A stretch of DNA of 64,000 nucleotides from Gnetum montanum (GCA_015680685.1 MNCI01014175.1:476632-540631); one strand, 5' to 3'; positions 44,300 to 57,925 are shown, counted from the first letter of the stretch. Notes: a model not told the origin generated them from the letters alone. Numbers and translations are program-made.

Positions 44300-45830
44300 T
44301 ATCTTTTAGGAAATATTAAATCATGCACACCAAGAACAATGTCTCTCTCACACGAAAGTGACTATGCACTATATAATGAACACATTCATTGGAGAAATAA
44401 CAAGATATATGATGAAGAAGATTGGAGTAATCAACCTTATGTAGGAGTTTCTTATGATTATGACCACCTTGACGACACTCAAAGACTACATTCATCTAAG
44501 CTAGACAATCTTAGAAGAGATGATGTAGGTCTTGAACTAGGGGAGGCCTCAAGGCCTAGGAACTCCTCTAAATTTAAAAAAGATAAATCAAGGGACCCCA
44601 ATGAACACTAAAGAAGCCATGGTGATTCTTCCAGCTCCTCATCTTCCTTTTCTCCTTCAATTCCTAGTTCTGAAGAAGATGAACATAGGTGTAGAGATAG
44701 AGCTCCACTTAAGGGTTAGACTAAAAACTAGAATCGAACCCACGAGAAAAGTCAAAGATGTCTCCATGAACATAGAAATTTCCCTCACAATTTATTTGAT
44801 GATGATGAACCCTTGTTGGCCACTAAGAGCCTAATGCATATCATAGAGGTTGTTGGAATATCTCGTAGGAATCACAAACAAAGTTGTTTACCTAAATTAG
44901 ATATGAATAATATTCCTAAATTTTCAGGAGGCTATGATTTAGATCCACAATATCATTTACAAGACTTCCATGATGCTTGTGCTTATTACAACATTGAAAG
45001 TGTAAGGAAAGAGCTTAAGCTCTTTCCTAGGACACTAATTGATAAAGACCAAGTGTGGTATCGATCGTTGAAACCAATCTCAATCCAACAATGGTCTACA
45101 ATGCTAGAAATTTTCAATGACAGATACCAAACCCATAAAAGAGTTTCCAATTTGAGGAGACAAATCCAAGAGTAGAAACAAGAACAAAATGAACCCTTGG
45201 ACATGCCCTTAGATAGATATTATGCCTTATTGAATTAGTGCCCAGGCCTTGGTTTCTCCTAGGAGGAGCAACTATTCCACATCATAGATGGGCTTCGCAA
45301 TGAAATAAGGGCAACCCTTGGGATGTATGCCCTAGGGCAATTATACAAACTTCAAGCCCATCAATTCAAAGAGATAATAGAGTGTATGGCCAAAGAAGGA
45401 GAGATGTGTAAATGGGAGAATGTCAAGATACATCAATGGGACCCAACTCTTCAATTGAAGGAGGTCCAAATTTATGGTAAGGAGAATGAAACTACTCTTG
45501 ATAAGGTGATTCCACAACAAACTTTGTTGATAAAGGAGTCTCTAGATGATTTAGAAGCAAAGTTTAATAGGATGTCCAAATGGGTAAATGACAACATCAC
45601 AACTCTTGTTGAGATAGTCATGGAGAAGATTATACAACACATATCATGTGAACACAATAAACAAAGGATACAGAACTAAGAAATAGCTAAGAATACTTTT
45701 TGACAAATGAGAAAAGTGGTTGATGAAAGTGAGGCTAAAGACTCCACCACAAATGAAGATGATGGATGTGACCTATGCATATATGACCATCCAAAGGGCC
45801 AATGCCCTATATTGTTGCATCTACAGGAGT
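44300..45830 (+). pseudogene. Element H gag
   Basis: Frames at 44294-44611, 44813-45175 and 45323-45679. The middle one is the Retrotrans_gag core (LDMNNIPKFSGGYDLDPQYH, KLFPRTLIDKDQVWYRSLKP, MLEIFNDRYQTHKRVSNLRR). The last one has a helical, Glu/Lys-rich tail, and near 45770 the reading CDLCIYDHPKGQCPI gives the zinc-finger-like motif shared with A. Stops (for example TAG at 45175) break it. Close to element D's gag in sequence. Confidence 0.83.
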
Positions 45831-45839
45831 ATTGGGTAG

Positions 45840-47872
45840 ATGCCTAAAATCCAAAGTTTGTGCAAAAGCACATGCTCAAGAGACTTCCTCTTCCACAAGG
45901 TAATTTTAGATAGTCCCACAACCGACCATACTATTCTAGCAAGACTTCTTACAAGGCTCAACATTCTCAACTATAGTGGCAACAACCATAGTCATGGGGG
46001 AGGCCATCACCAAATCAACAACACCCAGCAAAACCTCATAGATATTATGTTCAACATCTTATTTCTCCAAGTAGTTTAGTGCCCTCCACTTCATATCGTC
46101 ACTACCACTCTCTTGAGTACCATCGATACATGACATCTTGTAAATGATCACCACCTCAAACTTCTTACCATCCAGCCTACCCTTGATATTCTCATAATCT
46201 GCCTCCTTATATGCCACCACCAAGGACACAAGAAGATTTCACATCACAATATCAACAAATAAGTTCCACTTCTACTATGAATGTGCATAGACATGTTAAT
46301 ACCAATGGGTCCTAACCACAACGTTGGAAATGTACCTTCTAGAGGAAAGATTGTAAGCCGAAGCAAACCACGCATGAACCCACCACATCATCTAAGCTAG
46401 CACAAGGCCAACTTGGTGCATCACCTTCCTTATCTCAACTAATGTCCTCTGACCATATACAAGGGCCACTATTTGTCCATACTCCAATCCCGCATCCAAC
46501 CAATGAATCTACAAGCATGGGAAGATAAACAAAATCATGTATACCATCTCATACTAAAGGGTGCTATCGTGGACCAGTCATCCATAATGTTAACACACCT
46601 CATATCTTGGCCCACAACACATATAATAATCAAGTGTGTGATCAACAATTTTTCTCCCTAGCCACCACACCTCCAAATGGCATGTAGTGGCTAGGGCATG
46701 AAGGGTTCCCAACGTTTCATACATGCATGAATCCTTTTCATCCACTTATTAATCCTAGCCATGACCAGATGTTTAGTCATGGGGGTTATCTCCTCCATTC
46801 TAATCTTCAAAATTTTTAAGTACTTTTTATCTTTTTGTTTTACAATTTTTTATCATTTTTCTTATTCTTTCTACTTTTTCTAGTTGTTGTTCTAATTTTC
46901 TTTGTATGTAATCTCACTATTGATCATGTTGCCCATTGAGGTGAAGTTTTTCTCTATGTTGTCAAGTCATAAGGCACTGATTATTTAGACATTGAGACCA
47001 TGAAATCTATCCACCCATTCCATTATTAAGAGGTTCTTACTTTGGTCATAATGGAAATCCTTTTCATCATCAGAACTCTAAATAATTTCATAATCATTGT
47101 GTTTGGATGGAAGAATGCAGAACCAAGATGGAATGTAAAGGGTGTGACATCAAGAGGATTTTTAGATTCTCTTTAACTACTTTTGTATGTTCTATCATGT
47201 TGATGAGGTTGTAACCATATCCTTGTAAATTTAATGAAAAATGGGAGTAAAAGAAACTTTAGATAGCACTGAATAAAATTCTACAAGTCCCACTAGAAAG
47301 ACATGTAACCATACCTAAAGGTTGGAAACTTCTCGGACCCCACAAAAAAAATCAATAATTGTGCCATAATAATGCTCCTCCCTTGGACAAAACACCAAGT
47401 GATGTTACTCCTTACAACTTTGATAGTATTTTGGTTGTTTGTTGATGGGATGAAATAATGCAGTGTCATTGAAGTTGGTTTGGACTTGGTTTGAATCTTG
47501 GAAAGAAGGACACATGGTTATCTAACCATTAATAACATGCAAGGTTTCATTATGACTCATGTCCCAATTTCTGCAATCCCTTCTTTGGTCCATTCCATCT
47601 TGTTGTTTGAATGTTCATAACATGTGGTTTTGTGTAATGTGAATTATTTATCTCAATTTGGTGGTTTTAACATGTGTGTTTTGTTTCACAGGTATGCCTT
47701 GCATTCAATTCCTCTTGTGCCTATGGACATTTTAGGCATGATTACACAAGGGCATCATAGGCTCGAGCCTACTTTGGGGAAGATCAACTTGTGTAACTCT
47801 TGTGACTTGTACTTGTTTAACATGACCACATCATTTTTCACCTTCCATGTACTCCAATTACTATGGGTGCTT
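45840..47872 (+). other. Element H linker and non-coding 3' region
   Basis: 45840-46770 encodes Pro/His/Tyr-rich broken frames, the same kind as in element D. No protease is seen before the tract at 46775-46785. The remainder is T-rich and non-coding. Confidence 0.65.
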
Positions 47873-48742
47873 TGATTTGATGGGCCCTGATGTCGAATAT
47901 GCGACATCGGGGTCCTGATGTCATGTACCCAATGTCAGGGCTAACAAGCGACATTGGATACCCAATGTCACCTCATTTGGACCTCACCTATAAATACCGC
48001 ACTTGGGCTTTCCGATGAGGTATCTTAGAAGATAGTTTTCAGTTTTCAACTTAGTTTTTAGTTTCTTTCCTTTAAAGTATATTATTTCTAGTACATACTC
48101 ATAGTGTGATTTTTGTAATCATATGACACCTTTGTTCAAGTGTGACATACTTGGACACATTACATGACTGGCAATAAAGATCAAGATTACTTCCATCATT
48201 GCAGCATCCACTTAGATTAATATTTTTTTTAGTTATTTAATGCTTTCTATAGTTAAACATTTCCATTTATTGTTATTTACTATTCTTTTAATTAAGTGGA
48301 ATGTGTATGCCTTAATCATGAGTATTTAAGTGTAAATACTTAGTCACCCAGAGGTGCATCATTTGGCACAACTAGTGATGTACACTTGGTAAACCCAGAA
48401 GTAGCTCCATGAAGTCCAAGATGTGCATATATGATTAAGGGAAAATACCATAACCTTAGGCTAATTTAAACTTTATTTCCATTATTCATTTGTTAATCAA
48501 TTTATCTCTTTCTGTCATCAAGAGTAGCATAGCATAGAATTAGGAACCACATCATATGCCTCACTTTGGACTAAACCATACATGACAAAGCTACCACTAG
48601 TCCAAGTGGGAAGACAACGAACTGCAATCAAGGCATAATCATCTAGATACCACAACTAGTTCCATCCATGTAATTCAATCGGATTGCATGTGAATGCTTG
48701 TAATTTGTATGGTTGAGCGTATGGATACCTCATTGCTCATCA
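47873..48742 (+). repeat. Element H 3' LTR
   Basis: Aligns with 43345-44220 (TGATTTGATGGGCCCTGATG ... TTGCTCATCA), diverged at many sites, so the element is old. Confidence 0.87.
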
Positions 48743-50619
48743 AATGGTGATGGTCCATAGCTAGTATTTTTAAATTATGATTTTATATTATTACATCTAA
48801 GTTTTGAAATAATATAATTATATGATTTGACCAATAGAATTTAAATATAATTTAATATTTATTTAGGTTATTTTCTTATTTTTTCTTAGGCATCAAGAAT
48901 CCATTCTTGGGTTGTGTGGGTTATATATTATATATCATGTGGTGACTTGAACCCTTGAATATAGTTATTATGGATCATTTAAATCCTTATGTAGATTCTT
49001 GTAACATGATCTTGATAATATACTATTATTCTTAATTATTTCCAAACCCTAATTTTTACCTATAAATACCTAGTAATGGTTTACTCTCTTTGCAATAGTT
49101 GATTTGCATTTCTCTCTTTCTCTTGGTTATGTATGATAAATCTCTTAGTGGTTTTTGGATTTCAAAATATTTTTAGTGTGTAATGCTTATACAAAGCTAG
49201 ATCTATGCTTATGAATCCTTTTCTTTTATTCAATCTTACATCAAGTAGAGGAAATTATTTTTCTATTATATAATTTTCTCATATGCTAATTTTTCCAAAT
49301 TGATTAACAAACTTCATTCTTTCTTTTTGAATACTAATTTTGATTGAATTTCACATTAAACCTTTTATCAATTCATATTTTCACATTATTTCAACCTTTT
49401 TTTTCTTTCTTCAACATTTTTAGCATCTTTTCTAGTTGAGATATGTGATAGCAAGTTTTGGTGATTTCTGTTTGTGTGTCATGACTTAGAGAGTGCACAT
49501 AAGATTGCATGACCAACTCATAACTTTCTACGTATGTTGTAACTTAAAGCAATGATGGTCTAGAAGTTTTGATATAACTCAAAATGGATCTAGAGGTTGC
49601 AATACAACTTCTGAGGGCTAAAACAACACTTTTTCAACATTGGACAATGAGAATGATAACTTGCTTGAATGCCATTACCAATGAAAGTGGTTAATGGAGT
49701 GTTTTAGATGTGTATGGGTGGGATTTAAATTTTGAAGAGCTTGAAGAACAACCTTATGATTTTGATAGAATTTTCCATTTGCAAACATGAATTTTCTCAA
49801 AGGTAGTCAATATAGTAACAATTGGTCAGTCATGATATGTTGATTACTTAATGACATGGAACTTAATATCAAGAAACCATGTGTGATTGTGAGTAGCTAG
49901 GACTTAGGATAACTATAGGATTGATACTAGCCTAATCACAACCCAAGAGTTTGTCTTTCTTGAGGGTGGCCTAGATATGTGAGGTTTTTAACCAAGCAAT
50001 CCTTGATAACTAGTGTAAGTTAGTATCAACAGTATAGTTATTATGATGTCCAATGTAATATCTTATAGAATAACATTGGTAATGATAATTAAGTACTAGT
50101 TATAGATACAAATTAGTGGTACTAGTTATTGATTCTAATGGTGTGATTTATCGCACTGGGTCCCATCTTTTAGTCTTATCTAGGGAGCTACAAGGTGATT
50201 TTTCCTCTACAATGAAGGTGTTCTATTCCTTGCATAATTTTATGTCGATTGTGTAGCACATTCTAGAGTTGGGCAAGGAAAGTACTTGAAGAAGAATTAA
50301 TGTTGGCTAAGAAGATTTCTCTCTCTTGGTGTATTTCAGTTTATGTTTAAACCACTCTATGAATTTGTATTTTGGTCATGAATATTGATTTTTTGTGAAA
50401 CTTTAATGTAATATTGTAGCAAAACATAATAGACAAGTATATTGTATATGGATTTTTAGGCAATCTCTAAGTTAAATAAATTTTCAAGTTAATTCATATG
50501 CTTATATGATTTTATAAGTATTTAAGTTACTTAAGGGTAATCTTCAAGTAGTTAATCTTTTTTTTCACATGCCCCTTGAATGGTTAAACTTAATTATTTT
50601 CTTAATTAAATATTTTGAA
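48743..50619. other. AT-rich DNA with an LTR-like TATA region
   Basis: No domain on either strand. CCTATAAATACCTAG (about 49060-49074) following CCAAACCCTAATTTTT looks like a retroelement or gene core promoter. Nothing else can be supported. Confidence 0.4.
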
Positions 50620-50985
50620 GGTGTGACTTAAAGGACATCACTATTTACTTATAAAATTCATAATGAGTGATACATGTTTTTTTCTTCTTATCACTCATAA
50701 TAATATGCACTTAATAGTAACCTTGATAAAGGTCAAGTTGAGAGAATTCTCAAGGCCTTGCTAATTAATCAAATAAGTCTAACACCAAAGGTACTAGATA
50801 CTTTTTCTTAATGATGTACTTGTTTAGCAATTTGTAGTCATAGCATAACCTTAATTTTTCATCTTGTTTTCTCATAAAAAACATTAAATATTTGTACGAG
50901 ATTTTGTAGGTCTTAAATAATATTTCTTCATCAAAGTCCCGAATTACTAATTTAGTTCTTTCAATTTAGGAGCAATCAATATGTC
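50620..50985 (-). pseudogene. Chromovirus-like RT, N-terminal half
   Basis: Minus strand: RDFDEEILFKTYKISYKYLM, FFMRKQDEKLRLCYDYKLLN (usual VKKKDGSWRLCVDYRxLN), KYIIKKKYLVPLVLDLFD, FSQLDLYQGYY (usual FSKLDLxSGYHQ), ITHYEFYK and VMSFK (usual VMPFG). The next RT residues are found at 42965, 7.6 kb away, in the same orientation. Confidence 0.78.
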
Positions 50986-52518
50986 CCGAAAAGTTGTTTT
51001 GTGGCACTTTTCTTTTCAGTTTTTCTCTTTTTTTTTATGGGTGCCTTTAATACTCTTACTCCCATTTTTCATTAGATCTATAAGGATCTTTAGTACAACC
51101 AAGCTACATGATAGCTCCCATAGACGTCACCAAAAGGAATCCACAAGTTCCCTTGACGTCACACCCTAGCCATTCCCTCTTAGTCCATAATTTTTCACTT
51201 TGGGCACAATGAACAAAAATTAATTTTAAGTTTCAAGAATGTCAAGAATATTACTCTACCCTTGAATAGAACCTCTTATTTGTAGAATGGATGAGTGGGT
51301 GTAATGGGCTCACTATCCAAATAATTGATCACTCAAGACTCGATAGCATAAAACAACACCTCAAACAACAAGTCATATGAGTGTTTTATTCATAGATGAG
51401 ATTACTTATAAAAATGTAAAAAGAAAAAAAGACAAAAAGATAAAACAAGAAATTGAAAAATGAAAAAATGGAAAATAAAAAGTGTAAAATTAAAGAAAAT
51501 GAAATATATTTATTAATCCCTCTTGTTAGTAAAATGGGGGATATCCCCCATAACTAAACGGTTGAGCATGGTGAGGATTAATAAGTGGAAGATGAGGATC
51601 CTTGCATGTTGGAAATATTGGGACTAGGTCATATTTACCCCATCGAGGTTCACACACTTGATTATAATAAGCATAGTGGGGAAATTTGTAAGATGTGGTT
51701 CTTGGGTTGTATGATTGTAACCCACTATGATGTTTGTGACCGTTAGATGGTATGCAAGGATTAGGACGTTGCCCTCCATGGCTATGTTCATTGGGCCATA
51801 TGATTGTTGGAGTGTTAATTGGTGGCCTTGATGAAGTAACATGAGGCATTGGGTTCGAAGAGGAAGATGCACCACAGTGTTGGATTTGTGTTGAGTTGGC
51901 GAATGCAGTGGTTTCTGAATAGTGGTGTTCTTTTCGACGGTCACGTTTAAAGAAGGGATGCCTTTGATGTTGTGAAGGACCTCCACTTCTATTGATAGTA
52001 GCAACACAAGTAACGTTTGTAGGCTGGTGCTATAGTGCAAAATATTCTGGCATAGTAGGCGGTGATGTAGAAGGGGGTGAAGTATGAGAATGTTGAGGTT
52101 GAGAAGAAGTGTAAGGCACATGAGGTGGTGATCTTGGTGGACAGGACATGGGTGGATAGTACTCAGGAGAATGATAATAATGAGGTGAGGTAGAGGATGC
52201 TGATCTTGTTGGAGAAATAGGGTGTTGAACATAATAAGCATTTCGCGCTGGGACATATGAAGGGTATGGTCCAGTTGGCGGTGGCCTCCCCCACGACTAA
52301 GGTTTTTGCCACTGTGGTTGGACACAATACGTTTGTACAAACTCTAGATGTAACATTCCTCCCCAATGCTCATGTAAATATGACAAGATTGGACATTGGA
52401 CTTTGGGGTGATTGTACAGATAGACATTACATTGATACGTATGATTGGCAGTTGAGTTCTTATTCTTATCATCTTCTACCCTTTATTTCGATTTTTGCGT
52501 GGTGTCCCATCCTGTTTC

Positions 52519-53259
52519 TCAATTCGACATAGTTTTTCCTCTAATAATGTTGGAATATTCTTCACATCTTTCATGTACCCAGTCCATCATCTTATTGATC
52601 TTTGCCTCAATTTCATCTAGTGATTCTAGGATTGGCAAAGATGATTCCACCTCCTCGAAGTGAGTTGCATTCTCCCATTTGGCTATCTTTCCTTCTTCTT
52701 TTGCTAACCTCTTAATAAGCTCTTGGAGTTGATGGGTTCGTAGATCATATAGTTGACCTTTGGCATACATCCCTAGGGTCTCCCTTGTTTCATTACGGAG
52801 CCCATCTATGATATGGTACATTAGCCTTTCCTTGGAGAAATCATGGCCTAGGCAGTTGTTTAATAGTGCATAATATCTTTCTAAGGCCATGTCCAAGGGT
52901 TCATGTTGTGCTTGTTTCCATTCTTGGATTTGTCTCCTCAAGGTTGACACTTTCACATAGGTTTGATATCTTTCATTGAAAAGTTCTACCATTGTTAGCC
53001 AATGTCGAATTGATTTTGGTTTTAATGACCTATACCATACTTTTGCTTGGCCAGTGAGTGTCAGAGGAAAGAGATTAAGTTTTTGCCACCAATTATCAAT
53101 GTTTTTCCATGTATAGGAATCATAGAAGACTTGTAAATGTTGTTGCAAATCTAAATCATAGCCTCCTGAAAACTTGTGAAAGTTTTTTAAATCAAGCACG
53201 GGTAGACAACTTTCCTTATGATGCCTATGGGCTATTCGAACAGCCTCATGTATTTCCAT
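52519..53259 (-). CDS. Element D gag core
   Basis: A 246-codon intact frame, the best-preserved gag of this family in the window. Residues 20-190 form the Retrotrans_gag domain: LDLKNFHKFSGGYDLDLQQH, KLNLFPLTLTGQAKVWYRSL, VELFNERYQTYVKVSTLRRQ, YYALLNNCLGHDFSKERLMY and HIIDGLRNETRETLGMYAKG. The last 60 residues are predicted helical and charged. Gag proteins assemble the particle. An upstream piece (about 53470-53330, with HWRSNEYYDNEDWSTQPEVG) is the N-terminus in another frame. To the left, 51526-52340 continues in broken frames, rich in Tyr, Pro and His. Confidence 0.85.
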   Translation of the reverse strand: MEIHEAVRIAHRHHKESCLPVLDLKNFHKFSGGYDLDLQQHLQVFYDSYTWKNIDNWWQKLNLFPLTLTGQAKVWYRSLKPKSIRHWLTMVELFNERYQTYVKVSTLRRQIQEWKQAQHEPLDMALERYYALLNNCLGHDFSKERLMYHIIDGLRNETRETLGMYAKGQLYDLRTHQLQELIKRLAKEEGKIAKWENATHFEEVESSLPILESLDEIEAKINKMMDWVHERCEEYSNIIRGKTMSN

Positions 53260-53591
53260 TAAGCTTGTAGTGGCCAGTAGGGGTTCATCGTCATCGGGTA
53301 GTTTATGCTTTCATGCATTGGGATGATGTTGTCTTTGTTTATGTTTATAAGAAACGCCCACTTCAGGTTGTGTACTCCAATCTTCATTGTCATAATATTC
53401 GTTGCTTCTCCAATGGGCTTCCTCACTATGTGTCGCATTATCGTAATCTTCTAGGAGAGGCATGGTTGTGAAGTTGTGTGTGAATTTATAGGTGACTTTT
53501 TATTATAAATATTTCTTCTTAAAATATATATCATCAAGGCTTTGTTACAGCGATCTTGTATGATATAACTAATCTAGATAACTAGCACCAT

Positions 53592-53609
53592 CCCTGGCAA
53601 CGGTGCCAA
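53592..53609 (-). promoter_or_regulatory. Element D primer-binding site, tRNA-Asp type
   Basis: Minus strand TTGGCACCGTTGCCAGGG, closer to the tRNA-Asp complement (TGGCGCCGTTGCCGGGG) than the sites of A and H. Confidence 0.88.
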
Positions 53610-54477
53610 TGATGAGCGGTGAGGTACCCCTATGCTCAACCATATGAATACGAGCGTTCACGTGTGATCTGGTTGAACTCTATGGATAGGCTAGTTGTGG
53701 TATCTAAATAGTTACATGTTGATCACAGTTCGCTATCTTCCCACCTAGACTAGTATTTGCTTTGTCATGTATGGCTTAGTCCAGAGTGAGGCATATGATG
53801 TGATCCTAAATTAGTGCTACTCCTAGAGACAATGGAGAATAATCTTGATTAAACTAATGAATAATAGGAAATGAGTCTAAGCTAGCCTAAGTGCAATGAG
53901 CATCCATTCCTTAATCATCTGTACACATCTTGGACCTCGTGCATGACTACTATTGGGATTACCAAGTGTAGATCCTAGGTACACTACTGGGTTACCAAGT
54001 AGTAACACTTAAATGCTTGTGATTAAGTCGTACTCATTCCGCATTTAACAACAAGAAACGTAAATGATGATAAAGAAATATTAACTAGGAAAATAATAAA
54101 TAATAATAACAATTAACAATTAAACTAAGTGAATGCTATAATGATGAAGTAATCTCGATCTTTATTGTCGATCATGTGCGTGTCCAAGTACATCACACTC
54201 AAATAAAGATTCCGTACAATTACAAGCATCACATTGTGGGCATACACTTGGGAAAATAATCTAACTCTTGTAGGAGCAAAATGCAAGAGGTTCGCTACAA
54301 CTAACAAAAGGATTCCTAAATGAGGTGGAAGGCCCTCTTATTTATAGGTTGGGATGGGCGGTTGCGTAAACGGGGCCACCTTGATGCAGGAAGGCTTTGT
54401 CAACGGGGCCGTGTCAACACGGTCATGTATATGGGGCCCTGTATACGCAGCCTAGTTGACGCATTGACTATATATCA
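53610..54477 (-). repeat. Element D 5' LTR
   Basis: Minus strand begins TGATATATAGTCAATGCG and ends with the family terminus CCGCTCATCA. TATA box CTATAAATAAG (minus) at about 54339-54349. The short U3 contains GTTGACAC / GTTTACGC / GTATACAG inverted motifs. Confidence 0.82.
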
Positions 54478-54499
54478 CTTCACCACCATTGTAAAAGAT

Positions 54500-54880
54500 A
54501 TTTGTTTAATGCTTGTCTTTTTCTACTCAAGAAAAGAAATTATGAAGAAAATAAAAAATATGTTAAAGTTAAAGATATGAAAAAATTAATATGAAGTTGG
54601 AGATACAAAAAATTAAGTTAATATCAATGGTAAGAATGATTAAATGGTACTAAGGAATCTAGAAAGAATGAAATCCTTTTTGTATAACTTTATTAGTATT
54701 AGAGAAAGTATTAAGTAGCTTAGATAGATAGCCCGTAAAGAAAATTTTCCCTTGTCTAATAAGAATACTATTTACTTAAAGATTAAAGCTAGTGTTGATA
54801 AGAAAATTATCATTAATGCTAAATCTTCTCAATGTAGGATTAATAATAAGTGATAAGATGAAGATCTTCTACAAGTGGTA
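54500..54880. repeat. Dispersed repeat, copy 2
   Basis: Partner of 36530-36910, same orientation. It begins about 20 bp after the element D LTR. Confidence 0.65.
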
Positions 54881-57639
54881 CCAATTTCTTTCTTTGATAG
54901 AAATATTGGTATTAAGCTACAACTCTCTACTGGAAATCCCCATACACATTCAAATGGAATAAGGATGCACACACCAACTAGGAAATGGGATCAAACAATG
55001 ATACTATAGTCACGAAAAAAGTTCATAAGTTTGAGGCAAGGAGATTTTATTTATGGAAAATACATGTGCAACAAGGTATATTTAAATAAATAGATAAAGC
55101 ACTCCACCATGCTACTATCATTAAGAGGGAAAAAGTTCAAAATTAAAATGTCATTTATGATTCAGTGTTATTAAAATTAAGTGTTCTACTAAAATATTAT
55201 AATCAAATATTAGTGACCCAAAATAAACTTACAAAATGAAGTGAGAGAGAAATAAGGGAGATAAACAAAAAAGTAACATAGTAAATTTATTCATATCTTC
55301 AAATTATAGAAATACACATATGCTTACAAATATCACAAGTTAGTTGTTTCCATCATAGTAATTCGTACACAAGATATCATGCGTTCTTAACTCATTACCT
55401 ACAACCAAACCCAACATGGATTTAAATGGACAAATCCATGTTACAATAATGGAAACAACACACACACAATTAACTCTAACATGTCTTCACTCTTTCCTTT
55501 ACAATAAGTTTTAGATATCTTAATATATTTTTAAAAAATCTAAAATTGAACTAACTATAAAATATAAAAGTAAAGTCTAACTTAAGTTAACTAGAGATTT
55601 TTCTTTACATATTTAACAACCTTCCCCTTGAAGATCATCATTTAGATTAATGAAAAATCAATGTTGGAACAACTTCATTAACCTACACACCATGCCTTCC
55701 ACAATATGCTAAAGAATTTGCATGCCACCATTCAAGAAGCATATTTGCATAAAACATCCTAACAAACTAGGCCTCCTCAAGCCAAAACAACATGAGATAG
55801 CATTACAATAACAATATTAAATACTATCCCAAAACCATAGCACATGCTAACACAAAACTTAAACAAAATAAAAGAGATGTACAACTCAGACTCTAACATG
55901 ATAAGATATGTGTCTTCAACAACAACATACCCAAAAGATACAACATTATTGGAGACAACATCATCATGTTTTAAAATAGAGAAATCCCTTTTCACATGCC
56001 TAATATCACTACAATGTCAACATCTTAGTCTTTCTTATTCCATCTATTTTTTTCATTAATGAGAATAAAAACAAGACATCTTCATTGAATCACTTTAAGA
56101 AATTTCATGTGGCCAAAAAGAATCGTTGAAGCCATAATTTGCATTGCAATTTGATGAGGATCTAAAGGCAAAAAGAGTTGCATTGTTTTCCCATCAATTA
56201 TACTATTTAGTGGCGTTTTTTTGGCAGAATGTTGGCCATTTTTAATATAAAAAAGTGATAGTTATAGCCCACATACTATTATGCTAGCATGTGAGGGTTA
56301 AAAATGATTGAAAACATTGCCAAAAATTGGATTTTTGCTCCACCCACTGCACCACCCTGTTCCACACATTGTGCTAGCATGTGGAGGTAAATTTACCTAC
56401 AAGTGACAATTTTGGACCATGTAAATTGCCCATATATGTTGCTCATTTAATAGAAAAAGCCAAAAATGCTAGTGTCTCACATGCTAACATTTGAGCCATG
56501 AGAAAAAGCTCCATACACTATCAAAACATGATGGGAAAAGCCAAAAACTCTAGTAACCCATACACAATACTCTTTGGCTATGGAAATGACCCAAAAAAAA
56601 ATTGTAACACTTTAGAGAGCATATGAAATTATAATAGATACTAGAAAAACAAATTCCAAGCCTATAAATACTAGATTCATTATAGTTTTTAAGATCTTTT
56701 GAGGAGCCTTTTTGGTAGATCTTCTTGGCACACAGAGAAGAGCATTTCTTGGTAAAAAGAGAGACCTATTTTAGCAAAGAACAGAGAAATTATTACATAT
56801 TTTTATGGCATTACATAGCCTTTACATTGCATATCAAGTAGATAGACAAGTGTAGTTAAGTGTTGAACACAAACTACCTCTTACATTAGCATCAAGAGAT
56901 ATTTCTATATTTTTAGGTTTCTAAAACCCACCTATCTATATTCTTTAAACTTATTTTGTTTACAATACTTTTACATTATTTAATACAAAGTTTTGTAGCT
57001 ATTTTAGCCATATATTTCACACATTTTATGCATATTTCTCCATTCTCAATAATATGTGTTTCAAGTTCCTAAGTGATCAATGAGACTATTTCAAGTGCTC
57101 TAGATTCTTTTTGAGACTTGTGAATCTATGAATTAAAGTGTTGTATAAGGGATCTTTTTTTTTAGCACCAAAATTCTCTATTGCTATAGTTTTTGGTGGT
57201 AGAAGGAGGGCCTCTACCTAACTTCTCAACCAAAACATGCTTACAAAAAAATTCTCTATTTATTTTTGCCTTTATGTAGGAGTTTATTTGGCCAAACATA
57301 AATTATTTTGGGTTTTCCAAAATCCTAGTGTGCAATCTTGTAGCTAGTTTTATTCATAAAAAATTTTGTTACTATGTCTTATAGTTGCAGTGTGTGAAAC
57401 TACCTCTATTCTATGCATTTTGCATTTTTGACATCCAAAACCATCATTTTTGTAGTTGTAGTTGATAGTGCTTTTCCTATGTTTTGCATTCACAGGTTTT
57501 TAACTTTTTCGCATCTACATATTTAAAAATTTTCCCTTACATATGCTAAGGCTTGATTTAATTTTTTCTTAGCATTATATGGAGGGAAAAATTATTAGTT
57601 TAGTTGTAGATTATTTTATCTTTCCTCTATTATAGTTCC
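54881..57639. other. AT-rich DNA, no gene recognised
   Basis: Short frames only. CCTATAAATACTAG near 56662-56675 could be a core promoter of an LTR. Around 56260-56530 the words CACATGCTAGCAT / TGCTAGCATGTG recur in both orientations. Confidence 0.45.
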
Positions 57640-57925
57640 ACACTCTATAGCCTTACATGCTATGAGTTCCACATAGTGTGATTTCACACACTATGAGTTC
57701 CACATGCTAGGGTCTCACATGTTGAAGTCTCAAATGTTGAAGCTTCACACACTAAAGCTTCACATGTTAAACTTTCACACATTGAAGGTTCACAAACCAT
57801 GAGCTTCACATGCTATGAAGTCCCACATGTTATAGCTTTAGATACTATAGATTTGTATGGTGCAACATGTCACACACTATAGCTTTACACATTATAGCCT
57901 TATACACTACAAGCTACGCTTATTT
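57640..57925. repeat. Short-period imperfect tandem array
   Basis: About 16-18 bp units such as TTCCACATGCTAGGG, CTTCACACACTAAAG, TTTCACACATTGAAG, CTTCACATGCTATGAA repeat some 15 times. Units are diverged, so the period is approximate. Confidence 0.75.

Larger units (their letters stand above)
43345..48742 (+). mobile_element. Element H: gag-only A-type retroelement
   Basis: LTRs at 43345-44220 and 47873-48742, tRNA-Asp primer site at 44221-44239, gag at 44300-45800 and a non-coding 3' region containing one AGTCATGGGGG tract (46775-46785). No protease, RT or integrase could be read. The flanks (AGTTG / AATGG) do not give a clear target duplication. Confidence 0.87.
51100..54477 (-). mobile_element. 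Element D: gag-only A-type retroelement, 3' truncated
   Basis: Minus strand: 5' LTR 53610-54477, tRNA-Asp primer site 53592-53609, gag 53470-52519, Tyr/Pro-rich tail to about 51526, variant tract AGTTATGGGGG at 51545-51555, and a remnant of the 3' region with GGGTGTGACGTCAAGGGAAC near 51150-51170. No protease and no 3' LTR; the left end meets chromovirus RT sequence. Confidence 0.83.

Noticed and set aside
43345-48742. Target duplication for element H
   Set aside because: The flanks AGTTG and AATGG share only three of five bases.
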